Positions 8,782 through 17,315 of a stretch of DNA of 64,000 nucleotides are shown here, piece after piece. The notes below the pieces were generated by a model, which saw nothing but the letters and a program-made list of their open reading frames with translations, made no database searches and was not told where the DNA came from. Positions within the stretch are counted from its first letter, which is position 1; each line of letters begins with the position of its first letter. The position numbers and the translations under genes were made by a program. The stretch is from Pelagihabitans sp947500445 (GTDB lineage: Bacteria > Bacteroidota > Bacteroidia > Flavobacteriales > Flavobacteriaceae): the NCBI RefSeq assembly GCF_050589625.1, contig NZ_JBNGOP010000004.1:211399-275398 (forward strand), written 5' to 3'.

Positions 8782-8964
8782 TACCATTTTAACTTTGAAA
8801 TAGCACTAATAAATCGTTTCTTTTTCAGCTGTTCTTCGTTAAAAAATATAACCGTAGCTAAGGCTATGCTTAGATCCCCGGTCAAGCCGGGGACAGGCTT
8901 TTTGCCTCGAACAACTAAAAAATCATTCAATTTCTATACGCACGATTTCAAAGTTAAAATGGTA
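8782..8964. repeat. TACCATT palindromic element, copy 3 (183 bp)
   Basis: Perfect 20-bp terminal inverted repeats begin TACCATTTTAACTTTGAAAT on both strands. The central box CCGTAGCTAAGGCTATGC matches the other copies, and there is an additional internal hairpin (CCCCGG..CCGGGG). It fills most of the space between the Lrp regulator and the membrane HTH protein. Confidence 0.8.
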
Positions 8965-9044
8965 TTAACCCTAGTTACGTACTGTTTAAGTAGCCGTACT
9001 TTACTGGTTTTAGTACCTTTAAAACAGAAATTTGTTCGCAGTTG

Positions 9045-10157
9045 ATGTTAGAATATGCCATAACCGCTATAGTATGTATGATAACCGCCATTGTAATACA
9101 GCGGATCTACAAAAAGGAACATAATGCAGCGGGAAAAAAGGAGGGCGTAAAAGGCATCCTTTGGTTTGGTTGGGCGATTTTTGTTTGGGGCATTGGCGCG
9201 TGTATTACGCTGCTTGCCGTAAAAGGTTTAGGGGTATCGCCATCGACCAGCTGGCTGATTTATTTTGGGGTCTGTGTTTCCCTTTTAAATTCAATGTTCA
9301 TTTTATTGTCCCTACCCTCCATAGAACATACGGGAAGGCCGAGTGCAGTGGTCCGCTTTGTGGCACGGTTTACCGAAAAGGAGTTTATTTTCCTGTACGG
9401 TGTGATCATGGCGATGTTGGTCTTTGTTTTTTTTGCGGCATCTTACACCAATGTTGCTATAGATAGCGCCCTGATATGGCTTATAGATATCCCCATTTCC
9501 ATTCTTGTGGCACTTGCCCTGCTGCAAGCGTTGAACAAAGCTTTCTTCAATCGGCAAATGCGTTTCATGGTTTTGCCCAGTACGGTACTTTTTATACTCA
9601 TCCTTATTGCCGTTACCCATCGTATCGTTCCGGTAAGCAAGGTACCTGAGGTTTTGAACAATGGAACCTGGGAATTGGTGGGTATCGTAACCGCGGTATC
9701 CTTCAAATTTCTTTTTATCCTGTTGTTTTCTATTTTACTGTACAGTTGGAAATTTTTATCGGAAAAAGAAGAAAAGGAATCGCGACTTGAATCGGTGTTG
9801 GAACAACAGCACCGACTTCGGACAAAGAATAAAGAGCTGCTTCGGTCGAATGAAGCGTTGGAAGCAACAGTAGCCCATTTGGGAAACGAGTTGCACCAAC
9901 TGAGGGAATCGTCAAAAATTGAACTTTCCGAACGCCAAAAAGAAGTATTGGGCAATTTGGCACTTTTGGGCGACCAAAAATCGTATACCGAAATAGCGGA
10001 GGCCATGCATATCAGTGTGGACGGTTTTCAGGCCCACATCCATCAAATAAAAAAAGTACTAAAAGTCAGTGGTACCTCCGGAAAGCATCTGCTCATAAAA
10101 TACGCCATAGAAAATGATTTGTTGCGTTATGCAACGCTAGGGCCCGGAACGCCCTGA
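9045..10157 (+). CDS. Membrane-anchored regulator with C-terminal LuxR-like HTH
   Basis: About 370 aa. The N-terminal half has six to seven hydrophobic membrane segments (up to about residue 235), including IYFGVCVSLLNSMFILLSL and FKFLFILLFSILLYSWKFL. A coiled coil follows (about 240-295). A C-terminal helix-turn-helix (about 300-365) contains LSERQKEVLGNLALLG and SYTEIAEAMHISVDGFQAHI, the LuxR/GerE-like pattern. The design suggests a membrane sensor that carries its own DNA-binding domain, a type found in Flavobacteriaceae. The ATG at 9045 is preferred over the adjacent in-frame TTG at 9042. The regulated genes cannot be inferred; the symporter gene downstream starts only ~105 bp away and is a candidate. 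Confidence 0.8.
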   Translation: MLEYAITAIVCMITAIVIQRIYKKEHNAAGKKEGVKGILWFGWAIFVWGIGACITLLAVKGLGVSPSTSWLIYFGVCVSLLNSMFILLSLPSIEHTGRPSAVVRFVARFTEKEFIFLYGVIMAMLVFVFFAASYTNVAIDSALIWLIDIPISILVALALLQALNKAFFNRQMRFMVLPSTVLFILILIAVTHRIVPVSKVPEVLNNGTWELVGIVTAVSFKFLFILLFSILLYSWKFLSEKEEKESRLESVLEQQHRLRTKNKELLRSNEALEATVAHLGNELHQLRESSKIELSERQKEVLGNLALLGDQKSYTEIAEAMHISVDGFQAHIHQIKKVLKVSGTSGKHLLIKYAIENDLLRYATLGPGTP

Positions 10158-10263
10158 TCATTTGGCCGCATCCGTAACGGATATCCTAGTACCAATTCTT
10201 TTTTAAGCAGTGCGTAACCTTTTAAATCCATATTGAAAAAAACATGTTTGTCTTCTAATACCA

Positions 10264-11889
10264 ATGGCCCGTTTTAATCCGCAATTGGTATCACATAAGA
10301 AAGGCACTATGGGTTTTCACTTTTTTCAACTTCCCTATCGACGGGGTTTTACCGCACAAGTATCCTTTGACCAGTCCATAAACGAGTGGTTCCGATCGGC
10401 TACGGGGTGGTTTGTGGATGCAATTTTGGCGGAAATTCCGATAAGCGAAGGGGTAGGTATTCCGTGGGTATTGATCGTATTGGTCTTGGGCGCAAGCTAT
10501 TTTACCATCTACTTTAAAGGCATCAACTTCCGTGGTTTTTTCACCGCTATACGCATTGTAAGGGGCCGTTACGATCATTTAGAGGCTTCTTTTCCCGAAA
10601 AGGAAACGGCACCAAGGGGAACGAATGGGACGAAACCGGAACACGCAACGGAAGCGAAAGAAGGCGAGGTATCCCATTTTCAAGCATTGACCGCGGCACT
10701 TTCGGCCACGGTGGGTCTTGGAAATATTGCCGGTGTGGCCATAGCCTTGTCTATTGGTGGCCCCGGCGCCACGTTTTGGATGATACTCATCGGCTTTCTG
10801 GGTATGGCTTCGAAATTTGTGGAATGTACCCTGGGCGTGCGCTATCGCGAAATCGATTCCACGGGAAAGGTGTTCGGTGGGCCCATGTATTATTTGCACC
10901 AGGGACTTTTGGAAAAAGGATTTCCAAGGTTCGGTAAGGCGTTGGCGGTTCTTTTTGCGCTGATGTGCGTCGGCGGTTCTTTTGGCGGGGGCAATATGTT
11001 TCAGGTAAATCAGGCCTTTCAGTTGTTTGCCTATGTAACGGGGGGTGCCGATAGTTTTATTGCGGGGAAAGGATGGGTTTTTGGTGTGCTGATGGCCGTT
11101 CTGGTAGGTGTGGTGATTATCGGGGGAATACAAAAAATAGCGAAGGTCACCGATAAGATCGTGCCCGCAATGGTAGTGTTGTACGTTTTGGCGGTCATTA
11201 CGGTTTTGTGCATCAACCATACGGCGGTACCCCGTGCCATCGTATCCATTGTAGAAGGGGCTTTCGATCCCCAGGGAGTTGCGGGTGGTTTTATGGGAGT
11301 ACTTGTTCAAGGATGTAAAAGGGCGGCTTTTTCGAACGAGGCCGGAATCGGTTCTGCCTCCATAGCCCACTCGGCGGTAAAAACACGGTATGCCGCCAGT
11401 GAAGGTCTGGTAGCGCTTTTGGAACCGTTTATCGATACGGTGGTCGTGTGTACGATGACCGCTCTGGTATTGATCGTTACGGACCAATTGATCATTGGTG
11501 AACAACTGTCCGATGCCCAAGGAGTGGTACTTACTTCCAACGCCTTAGAAAGTGGCATCTCTTGGTTTCCCTACCTTCTTTCGTTCGCAGTGATTCTTTT
11601 TGCATTCTCATCCATGATTTCTTGGTCGTATTATGGATATCAAGCGTGGTCGTTCCTTTTCGGTAGGGGAAAACGAATGGAGTACACCTATAAGATCATC
11701 TTTTGCTGTTTTGTGGTGATCGGTGCAGCGGCAAGTTTGGGAGCCGTTATCGATTTTGCGGATGCCATGATCTTTGCCATGTTGGTTCCCAATATGATCG
11801 GCCTTCTTATATTGTTGCCGACCGTAGCTAGGGAACTGGAGCGCTATGGAAAAGCGATAAGATCGGCAACTGAAAACGAAGCCCGATAA
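10264..11889 (+). CDS. Alanine/glycine:cation symporter (AGCS family)
   Basis: A 541-aa inner-membrane transporter of the sodium:alanine symporter family, with about ten membrane segments. Family signatures are GPGATFWMILIGFLGMASKF, the FKGINFRGFFTAIR loop after the first segment, GGPMYYLHQGL, and KRAAFSNEAGIGSASIAHSA in the conserved C-terminal third. It imports alanine or glycine with Na+ or H+. A shorter start at the Met at 10309 (MGFHFF) is possible; the first 15 residues look dispensable. A poorly conserved charged loop (about 112-140) is longer than usual. Confidence 0.93.
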   Translation: MARFNPQLVSHKKGTMGFHFFQLPYRRGFTAQVSFDQSINEWFRSATGWFVDAILAEIPISEGVGIPWVLIVLVLGASYFTIYFKGINFRGFFTAIRIVRGRYDHLEASFPEKETAPRGTNGTKPEHATEAKEGEVSHFQALTAALSATVGLGNIAGVAIALSIGGPGATFWMILIGFLGMASKFVECTLGVRYREIDSTGKVFGGPMYYLHQGLLEKGFPRFGKALAVLFALMCVGGSFGGGNMFQVNQAFQLFAYVTGGADSFIAGKGWVFGVLMAVLVGVVIIGGIQKIAKVTDKIVPAMVVLYVLAVITVLCINHTAVPRAIVSIVEGAFDPQGVAGGFMGVLVQGCKRAAFSNEAGIGSASIAHSAVKTRYAASEGLVALLEPFIDTVVVCTMTALVLIVTDQLIIGEQLSDAQGVVLTSNALESGISWFPYLLSFAVILFAFSSMISWSYYGYQAWSFLFGRGKRMEYTYKIIFCCFVVIGAAASLGAVIDFADAMIFAMLVPNMIGLLILLPTVARELERYGKAIRSATENEAR

Positions 11890-12087
11890 ATCCGCTAGGG
11901 GCATTCGCTTATACTTCGCTCACCTTTTGATAAAACGGGTTCCTACGGGTTCGGGGACAGCCACAAATTCCGGAGTTATCGATTTTCGGGGGAGCCGTAA
12001 TTTGATAGCGGTATCCTTGTATTTGTTTTGGTCTATAAAAACGATGTTAAACTTGTAGGAAAGGTATTAAATCGTTTAATTTAACCT

Positions 12088-12912
12088 ATGGAATGGGAAA
12101 AACTCGACAGCTACCTTCAAATAGCGATTGATAAAGCAGTGTTTTATCTTCCGAAGATACTTCTTGCGGGAGTCATTTTTTGGATCGGGTTCAAGATTGT
12201 CAAAAAACTGGTCTCATTAGTACGGACGGCATTGAAACGGACGGGTTTTTCGGAAACCCTCAGGCCTTTTATTTCCTCGACCGTAAGTGTATTGTTAAAG
12301 GGTACGGTACTGTTCATCATCGCTTCGGTACTGGGTGCGGACCTTACCGGATTGTTCGCTATTCTTGCAGCTGCCGGTTTTGCCATCGGCATGGCGTTAC
12401 AGGGAAGTCTTGGCAATTTCGCCTCTGGGATCCTTATTTTAACATTGAAGCCATATAAAGTGGGCGATTGGATACAGGTGGAGGACAAGTTCGGGAGGGT
12501 AGAGGAAATCGGTATTTTCAGCACCGACGTTTTGACTCCCGGGAACAAGATATTGATCATACCCAATTCAATGATCACCGATTCGGTGGTAACCAATTAT
12601 TCTGAAAAAGGAATGATCCGATTAGAGCTTGAAGTGACCATGCCCTATGAAGACAGTTTTCCAAGAGTACAAGAGGTAATACAGAATGCCTTAAAACCGG
12701 TCGCTAAAATACTACCGAATCCGGAGCCGGAGGTGGGAATCTTGGATTTTGATTCGCACAACATTACCTTGATCGTTCGTCCCTATGTGCTTCCAGACGA
12801 TTTTTGGGAGGTAACATTTAATGCCAATTCGGCCATTAAAAACGCCTTCCACCGTCATAACGTTAAAATTGCATACTCCGAAGGTGTCGAAATCGGGGCT
12901 ATTGGTGAGTAG
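12088..12912 (+). CDS. Small-conductance mechanosensitive channel (MscS family)
   Basis: A 274-aa MscS homologue. Three membrane segments are followed by the beta domain. The pore helix (TM3) carries the Ala/Gly-rich packing pattern ILAAAGFAIGMALQGSLGN (about 92-110), and the beta domain has KVGDWIQVEDKFGRVEEIGI and the conserved IIPNSMI. The channel opens under membrane tension and releases osmolytes during hypo-osmotic shock. Its size matches E. coli MscS. The stop codon TAG is directly followed by a 24-bp TACCATT element. A second MscS gene lies at 30176. Confidence 0.94.
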   Translation: MEWEKLDSYLQIAIDKAVFYLPKILLAGVIFWIGFKIVKKLVSLVRTALKRTGFSETLRPFISSTVSVLLKGTVLFIIASVLGADLTGLFAILAAAGFAIGMALQGSLGNFASGILILTLKPYKVGDWIQVEDKFGRVEEIGIFSTDVLTPGNKILIIPNSMITDSVVTNYSEKGMIRLELEVTMPYEDSFPRVQEVIQNALKPVAKILPNPEPEVGILDFDSHNITLIVRPYVLPDDFWEVTFNANSAIKNAFHRHNVKIAYSEGVEIGAIGE

Positions 12913-12936
12913 TACCATTTTAAAGTTAAATTGGTA
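12913..12936. repeat. TACCATT palindromic element, copy 4 (24-bp miniature)
   Basis: TACCATTTTAAAGTTAAATT followed by GGTA, beginning at the first base after the MscS stop codon. It has the same length as the copy at 7610 and a closely similar core. Confidence 0.65.
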
Positions 12937-13093
12937 TAACACCCAAGCTTTTCTTAACGAGGCCTTAAAACAAATCAAAAAAAAGTAATTTTAACAAATA
13001 CTAGGTTTGGCCTTGTTTTTGATATTTTCAGCATATCCATTTATGGTAGCCTTAAGATCGCTATGGCCATAACAGTGTTGAACACCATATAGC

Positions 13094-14506
13094 ATGAAAT
13101 ACTTTTTACTCGTACTCACCTTTGGGGTCGTTTTTTATGCCTCCGCCCAAGACCTCTACTTAAAGAGAGGTAAGATTACCGATTCCATAGTTGTCAAGGA
13201 TTCGCTTTCCGAAAGTTACGCTTTATACGTGCCGACCGATTTTGATACGACCAAAACCTGGCCGATCGTGGTTGTTTTTGATTTGAAGGGAAGGGCAAAG
13301 CGGGCGGTAAAAGTGTTTCGGGAAGCGGCCGAAAAAAATGGGTATTTGGTAGCGGCATCCAATAATATTTCAGATACGCTGAGCATCACTCAAAACATTT
13401 TGGTCACCGGTCGATTGTTATCAAGTATTGCAGCCCTTTTACCAGTGGATAAACGCCGGGTATATACGGCCGGTTTTGCCAGTGGCGGTCGCTTTGCGGG
13501 CACGGTGCCGACTTTTGTCAAAGAAATTAGGGGGGTAATTTCCTGCGGGGCACCCGTTCCGAACACCGCCTTGTTAAACCGCAGAAAGCCGTTACACTTC
13601 ATCGGTATTGTGGGTACCTCCGATTTCAACTACCCCGAAATGCTGTTTGTCGAAAAAGAATTGAACCGCAAAAGTTTTGAAAATCAATTGCTGGTTTTCG
13701 AAGGAGGGGAACAGTGGCCTCCATCTGAATTACTCGTAAAGGCTTTGGAAATCGCCACATTATCGTCCATGGCCAAAAAGGATGTTGCGGAAAACAAGGT
13801 GTTTGTTGATGATAGTTACCAACAAAGTCTTCAGATGGTGAACGTTGCCATGGGAAAACAAAAACAACTGTTGGCGTACGATTGGATGCAGGAAATGATC
13901 GAAATCTATACTCCGCACCGTTCAATCGACTCCCTTTTGGCAAGTGCTAAAACCGTTCGCAAAGGCAAGGGGTATCGCTTGCAGAACCGTAGTAAGAGCA
14001 ACGCCCTTTTTAAAGAGTCCTTTTTAAAAGATGATTTTGATTACTATCTGGAAGAAGACATTCGCACCTATAACTACAATAATTTAGGCTGGTGGACCTA
14101 TCAAATGGAAGAACTGGAGAAGTACGAGAAAAGCACGAATGTGTTCACAATGCAAATGGGACAGCGTTTGAAGGGATATGTGAACGCCTTGGTCGCCGAT
14201 AACATCGATTTGATCTATGCCCAGTCCCCGGTAGATCTGGAGGCCCTCAATTTTCTATGGATGTTAAAGACTATTACCGCTCCCAAGGAGTATGAAAACT
14301 ATCTTAAGGTAATTTCCAACAGTGCCTTGATCGACGATGACGGCACCGCCCTGTTCTATTTAGAGGAACTGTTGAAAGCCGGCTATACGGATGTGGATGC
14401 GCTGTACAGTTTGGAGCATACGGCCATTTTACGAATTTCACCGGAGTACAATGCCTTGATAGAAAAGTATCTTAAGGCATCGCGTTACGAGCCTATTGAA
14501 GAGTAA
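13094..14506 (+). CDS. Secreted esterase-like protein with altered nucleophile elbow
   Basis: A 470-aa protein with a Sec signal peptide (about 1-18). The N-terminal half resembles a secreted alpha/beta-hydrolase of the PHB-depolymerase/esterase D kind: YALYVPTDFDTTKTWPIVVV, then GYLVAASNN, then VYTAGFASGGRFAG. In relatives I know the elbow reads GFSxGG (GxSxG). Here the Ser is displaced by one position (GFASGG), so the classical nucleophile may be absent. The C-terminal half (about 230-470) is helical and unrecognised, possibly a TPR-like or scaffold region. The stop codon is followed at once by a TACCATT element. Function is unknown; it could be a non-catalytic binder. Confidence 0.7.
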   Translation: MKYFLLVLTFGVVFYASAQDLYLKRGKITDSIVVKDSLSESYALYVPTDFDTTKTWPIVVVFDLKGRAKRAVKVFREAAEKNGYLVAASNNISDTLSITQNILVTGRLLSSIAALLPVDKRRVYTAGFASGGRFAGTVPTFVKEIRGVISCGAPVPNTALLNRRKPLHFIGIVGTSDFNYPEMLFVEKELNRKSFENQLLVFEGGEQWPPSELLVKALEIATLSSMAKKDVAENKVFVDDSYQQSLQMVNVAMGKQKQLLAYDWMQEMIEIYTPHRSIDSLLASAKTVRKGKGYRLQNRSKSNALFKESFLKDDFDYYLEEDIRTYNYNNLGWWTYQMEELEKYEKSTNVFTMQMGQRLKGYVNALVADNIDLIYAQSPVDLEALNFLWMLKTITAPKEYENYLKVISNSALIDDDGTALFYLEELLKAGYTDVDALYSLEHTAILRISPEYNALIEKYLKASRYEPIEE

Positions 14507-14581
14507 TACCACTTTAACTTTGAAATAGCACTAAAAAATAATTCTTTTCTGTACCTGCCATTTCAAAGTTAAAGCGGTGTA
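14507..14581. repeat. TACCATT palindromic element, copy 5 (~75 bp)
   Basis: The arms read CCACTTTAACTTTGAAAT and, inverted, CCGCTTTAACTTTGAAAT. The element fills the whole gap between two convergent genes. On the plus side it starts right after the stop codon. On the minus side its tip supplies the last codons (Thr-Pro-Leu) and the stop of the DJ-1-like gene. It could serve as a shared bidirectional terminator. Confidence 0.75.
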
Positions 14582-15306
14582 ATATGGGGTACTTGGTCCA
14601 GATCCCAGTCGATGACCAGCCCCTTTGCCAAAGATCGGGCTATTTCTTTCCCATACAGGGTTTCGCAGAGGTATAGTGCCGCCTCAAAACTTTTTGCACC
14701 TCCGGCGGAGGTAATGTATTTACCGTCATGCACGAAAAGCACACTGTCCTTAACCTTTAGTTGTGGAAACATGGTCCGGTATTTTTCAATATCGCTGGGA
14801 AATGTCGTTGAGGTAACCTCATTTAAAAGTCCGGCCTTGGCCAGAACAAAGGCACCATCGCAATGGCTGGTAACATAAGTAGCTTTTTCCGATACTTTTT
14901 TCACAAAATCCAACAAGCGGGTATCCTCCAGATCGGTATCCAAATGGTGTTCCGCACTCGGCACGACCAAAATATCGATATGGGGCAGAGAGTCTTTGGT
15001 ATAATCAAAGTCCGGCAACACACGAACCCCTTCAAAGGTGGTGACCGGTTCCAGGGTGTTGGCCACCGTGAACGTATTCATAGCCTTAATATTTTTTCGA
15101 TATCGGGTATGCTGAAAAATATCGAAAGGTGCAGTAAATTCGGTATTGAACGTGCCGTCCATGATCAGAAAGGCAACATTGTAGTTGTTGGCGTCCAGTT
15201 GTGGCAAGTTGCGATGTGCGGTGGTAATTGAAGGTTGTTTTGATGCGCTTTCTTGGCATGCCGAGCAAAAGGTGAAAACGATAAGAAAAACCAGTAGCTG
15301 TCTCAT
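14569..15306 (-). CDS. DJ-1/PfpI-family lipoprotein
   Basis: A 245-aa protein with a type II signal peptide (lipobox SAC, mature Cys17) followed by a DJ-1/PfpI glutamine-amidotransferase-like fold. The nucleophile elbow VTSHCDGAFVLAKAG carries Cys149, and the GSAE-like block is VVPSAEHH. The closest type is the GATase1-like domain of GlxA/AraC regulators or isonitrile hydratase-like proteins, here without a DNA-binding domain and exported. The last three codons and the stop lie in the arm of the palindromic element at 14507-14581, so the original C-terminus may have been altered. The substrate is unknown. Confidence 0.85.
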   Translation of the reverse strand: MRQLLVFLIVFTFCSACQESASKQPSITTAHRNLPQLDANNYNVAFLIMDGTFNTEFTAPFDIFQHTRYRKNIKAMNTFTVANTLEPVTTFEGVRVLPDFDYTKDSLPHIDILVVPSAEHHLDTDLEDTRLLDFVKKVSEKATYVTSHCDGAFVLAKAGLLNEVTSTTFPSDIEKYRTMFPQLKVKDSVLFVHDGKYITSAGGAKSFEAALYLCETLYGKEIARSLAKGLVIDWDLDQVPHITPL

Positions 15307-15403
15307 TTTGTGCTTTTATATGGGAAAGGTACAACCTTTTGTAAAATGAAAAACGCGGTATAAACCGGGTTAAATCGTACTTTTATCCCTTTATCTGTTG
15401 AAA

Positions 15404-16051
15404 ATGCGTGTTATATCTCTCTTTTTGATCGGTGCTATGGTATTCTCCTGTAAGGGAGAAAAAAAGTATCATGATGAGCCACGGTCCGTATCGGTGACGG
15501 ATTCGATAGGGGCTTTGGCGGCGATTCGAGCGTTTCAAGATGATATGAACGAAGAGTTCAAAAACCCGGAAACCTCACCCTTACCGGATCGTTATCGAAA
15601 GGATTTTGAGTCCTTGGACTTTTTTGAGGCAGATACCACGTATCAGATAAGGGCGCGTTTGGAACGTACTCCAGAGTCCATCCCTTTTTTAATGCCTACC
15701 ACTACGGAACGTACCTCCAAAGAGCGGGTGTACGGTATCGTGCGTTTTCAATTAAAAGGAAAAGCTTTTGAATTGGAGGTGTATCAAAACGAAGCGCTGA
15801 TGCAAGAGGAAGGGTATGCCGACTATTTGTTTCTACCTTTTACCGATATTACCAATGGGGAGCTTACCTATGGCGGTGGTCGCTATTTGGACCTTCGTAT
15901 ACCGGAAGGGGATGTGATCGTTTTGGATTTTAATAGGGCCTATAATCCCTATTGCGCTTATAACAAAAAGTACTCCTGCCCCCTGGTGCCAGCAAAAAAT
16001 CATGTGGATCTGCCCGTTAGGGCAGGGGTAAGGGCATTTAAAGGGCAATAA
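15404..16051 (+). CDS. DUF1684 lipoprotein
   Basis: About 215 aa. The signal peptide ends in a lipobox (VFSC, Cys about 16 from the ATG), and the DUF1684 domain follows. The family's hallmark C-terminal block is present: DFNRAYNPYCAYNKKYSC and PAKNHVDLPVRAG. DUF1684 proteins are widespread; their role is not established. The ATG at 15404 (MRVISLF) is preferred to the TTG two codons upstream because it is followed directly by the hydrophobic signal. A strong terminator follows at once. Divergent from the DJ-1-like gene by about 95 bp. Confidence 0.9.
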   Translation: MRVISLFLIGAMVFSCKGEKKYHDEPRSVSVTDSIGALAAIRAFQDDMNEEFKNPETSPLPDRYRKDFESLDFFEADTTYQIRARLERTPESIPFLMPTTTERTSKERVYGIVRFQLKGKAFELEVYQNEALMQEEGYADYLFLPFTDITNGELTYGGGRYLDLRIPEGDVIVLDFNRAYNPYCAYNKKYSCPLVPAKNHVDLPVRAGVRAFKGQ

Positions 16052-16080
16052 AAAATCCCGGTCGAAAGACCGGGATTTTT
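16051..16080. terminator. Bidirectional terminator
   Basis: AAAATCCCGGTC, a GAAA loop and the exact complement, with T-runs on both strands. It separates the DUF1684 gene (plus) from the porin gene (minus). Confidence 0.85.
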
Positions 16081-16116
16081 ATATACTATAAATAAAGCTG
16101 CTGCTACCTTTTGCTA

Positions 16117-17187
16117 TTAAAATGCATATATTGCCGCTAGGTAGAAGACGGATAAATTGTCCTGTGGAGCTCCGTCACTATCGATAAAAGGCTCGTTGTT
16201 AGACCAGGAATCCAATCTGATTTCTGGTTTGATCGTTAAATTATCAACGGTATAGCTTCCGGTTAACGTAGCGGAGAAAACGCTAGCGGTATCAACATCA
16301 TCCACATCGGTATGTCCTCCAAAGTACTCTCCACGAAGTCCGATGGCAAAACTATCGGAAGTGGTCAACTGAGGGTAAATGGCAACACCGTAAAAACCTT
16401 CGGTAATTTCATCTTCGGTACCATCAACCTCAAAAGAGTTGCTTTGATACGCACCGTTAAGTCCGAGGAAAAACTTTTCGGAAAGGTCAAAACCACCGGT
16501 GTAATCTACCTCAAAACCAAGTCCGCCATCATCCGCCAATAGGTTCAAGTACTGACCTGAGTATCCTAATTGGGCGCCAAAAGCGTACTTTCCGTCCGAT
16601 GAGTTGAACTCGGTCAAATCCGTTGGGTTCATTACCGCCAACATCAAACTGAAATCGTCGGATAATGCAAAGTCGGCCTTAATACCGGTATGGGAGAACG
16701 GACCGTTGGTAAACAAGTGTGAGGTACTGTAGTTAAAGTTTCCGGTCGGGGAAATTACTTCATAGCCTAAAAAGGTATTGAAGTTACCAATGGTCAAGGT
16801 TACTTTATCGCTTACGTTCCAGTAGGCGTACAATTGGTTCACAATGTTTCCGGTAGCCGAATATTGTGGGGAATTAAAAATGGCATCGGTTCCCCTTGGA
16901 CCGAATACAAGATCCGCGACGGCACCTACTTTTCCGGTTTCATAAGAGGCGATAACGTTGGCCATACCCAATGCAAAACCATCCAGGTTCGCAAAAGATG
17001 TTTGCGGGGCCACCAACGCATCGTTGGGAGCGTTGAGGTTCGTTTTATAATAGGCATCGATACTACCGCTTAGGGTAAACTTCTTGGTGTCCGTTTCCTC
17101 TTCGTCCTGTGCAAAGGAAAAAGTGGTGGCACATACCAAAAATACAAGCGCAAAAATATTCCTTAATAAAGTTGTATTCGTCTTCAT
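16117..17187 (-). CDS. Outer-membrane beta-barrel porin (OmpL/porin-2-like)
   Basis: A 356-aa protein. The Sec signal peptide ends in SFAQ (about residue 26). A run of alternating hydrophobic strands closes with an aromatic residue (AAIYAF, final Phe), as expected for a BamA-assembled barrel. Phrases such as GSIDAYYKTNLN, YAYWNVSDKVTLTIGNFNTFLGYE and PTGNFNYSTSHLF match the beta-barrel porin-2/OmpL-like family (PF07642). It lies downstream of the ammonium transporter on the same strand with a gap of about 130 bp. In Bacteroidota this arrangement suggests an outer-membrane uptake route working with Amt, although the solute is unproven. Confidence 0.85.
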   Translation of the reverse strand: MKTNTTLLRNIFALVFLVCATTFSFAQDEEETDTKKFTLSGSIDAYYKTNLNAPNDALVAPQTSFANLDGFALGMANVIASYETGKVGAVADLVFGPRGTDAIFNSPQYSATGNIVNQLYAYWNVSDKVTLTIGNFNTFLGYEVISPTGNFNYSTSHLFTNGPFSHTGIKADFALSDDFSLMLAVMNPTDLTEFNSSDGKYAFGAQLGYSGQYLNLLADDGGLGFEVDYTGGFDLSEKFFLGLNGAYQSNSFEVDGTEDEITEGFYGVAIYPQLTTSDSFAIGLRGEYFGGHTDVDDVDTASVFSATLTGSYTVDNLTIKPEIRLDSWSNNEPFIDSDGAPQDNLSVFYLAAIYAF

Positions 17188-17315
17188 GTTTTCAATAGGT
17201 TTAGAACGTCCTTTGGTCTGTGTTAAAGGACGCCAATTTTAAATGTGATTTTTGTTTTATAGTAAGGTGATATAACGGAGCGTTCTGAAAAACGCTCCGT
17301 ATGTGATATGTAACG

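Noticed and set aside
10579..11520. 313-codon minus-strand frame
   Set aside because: Antisense shadow of the AGCS symporter, with no recognisable protein features.
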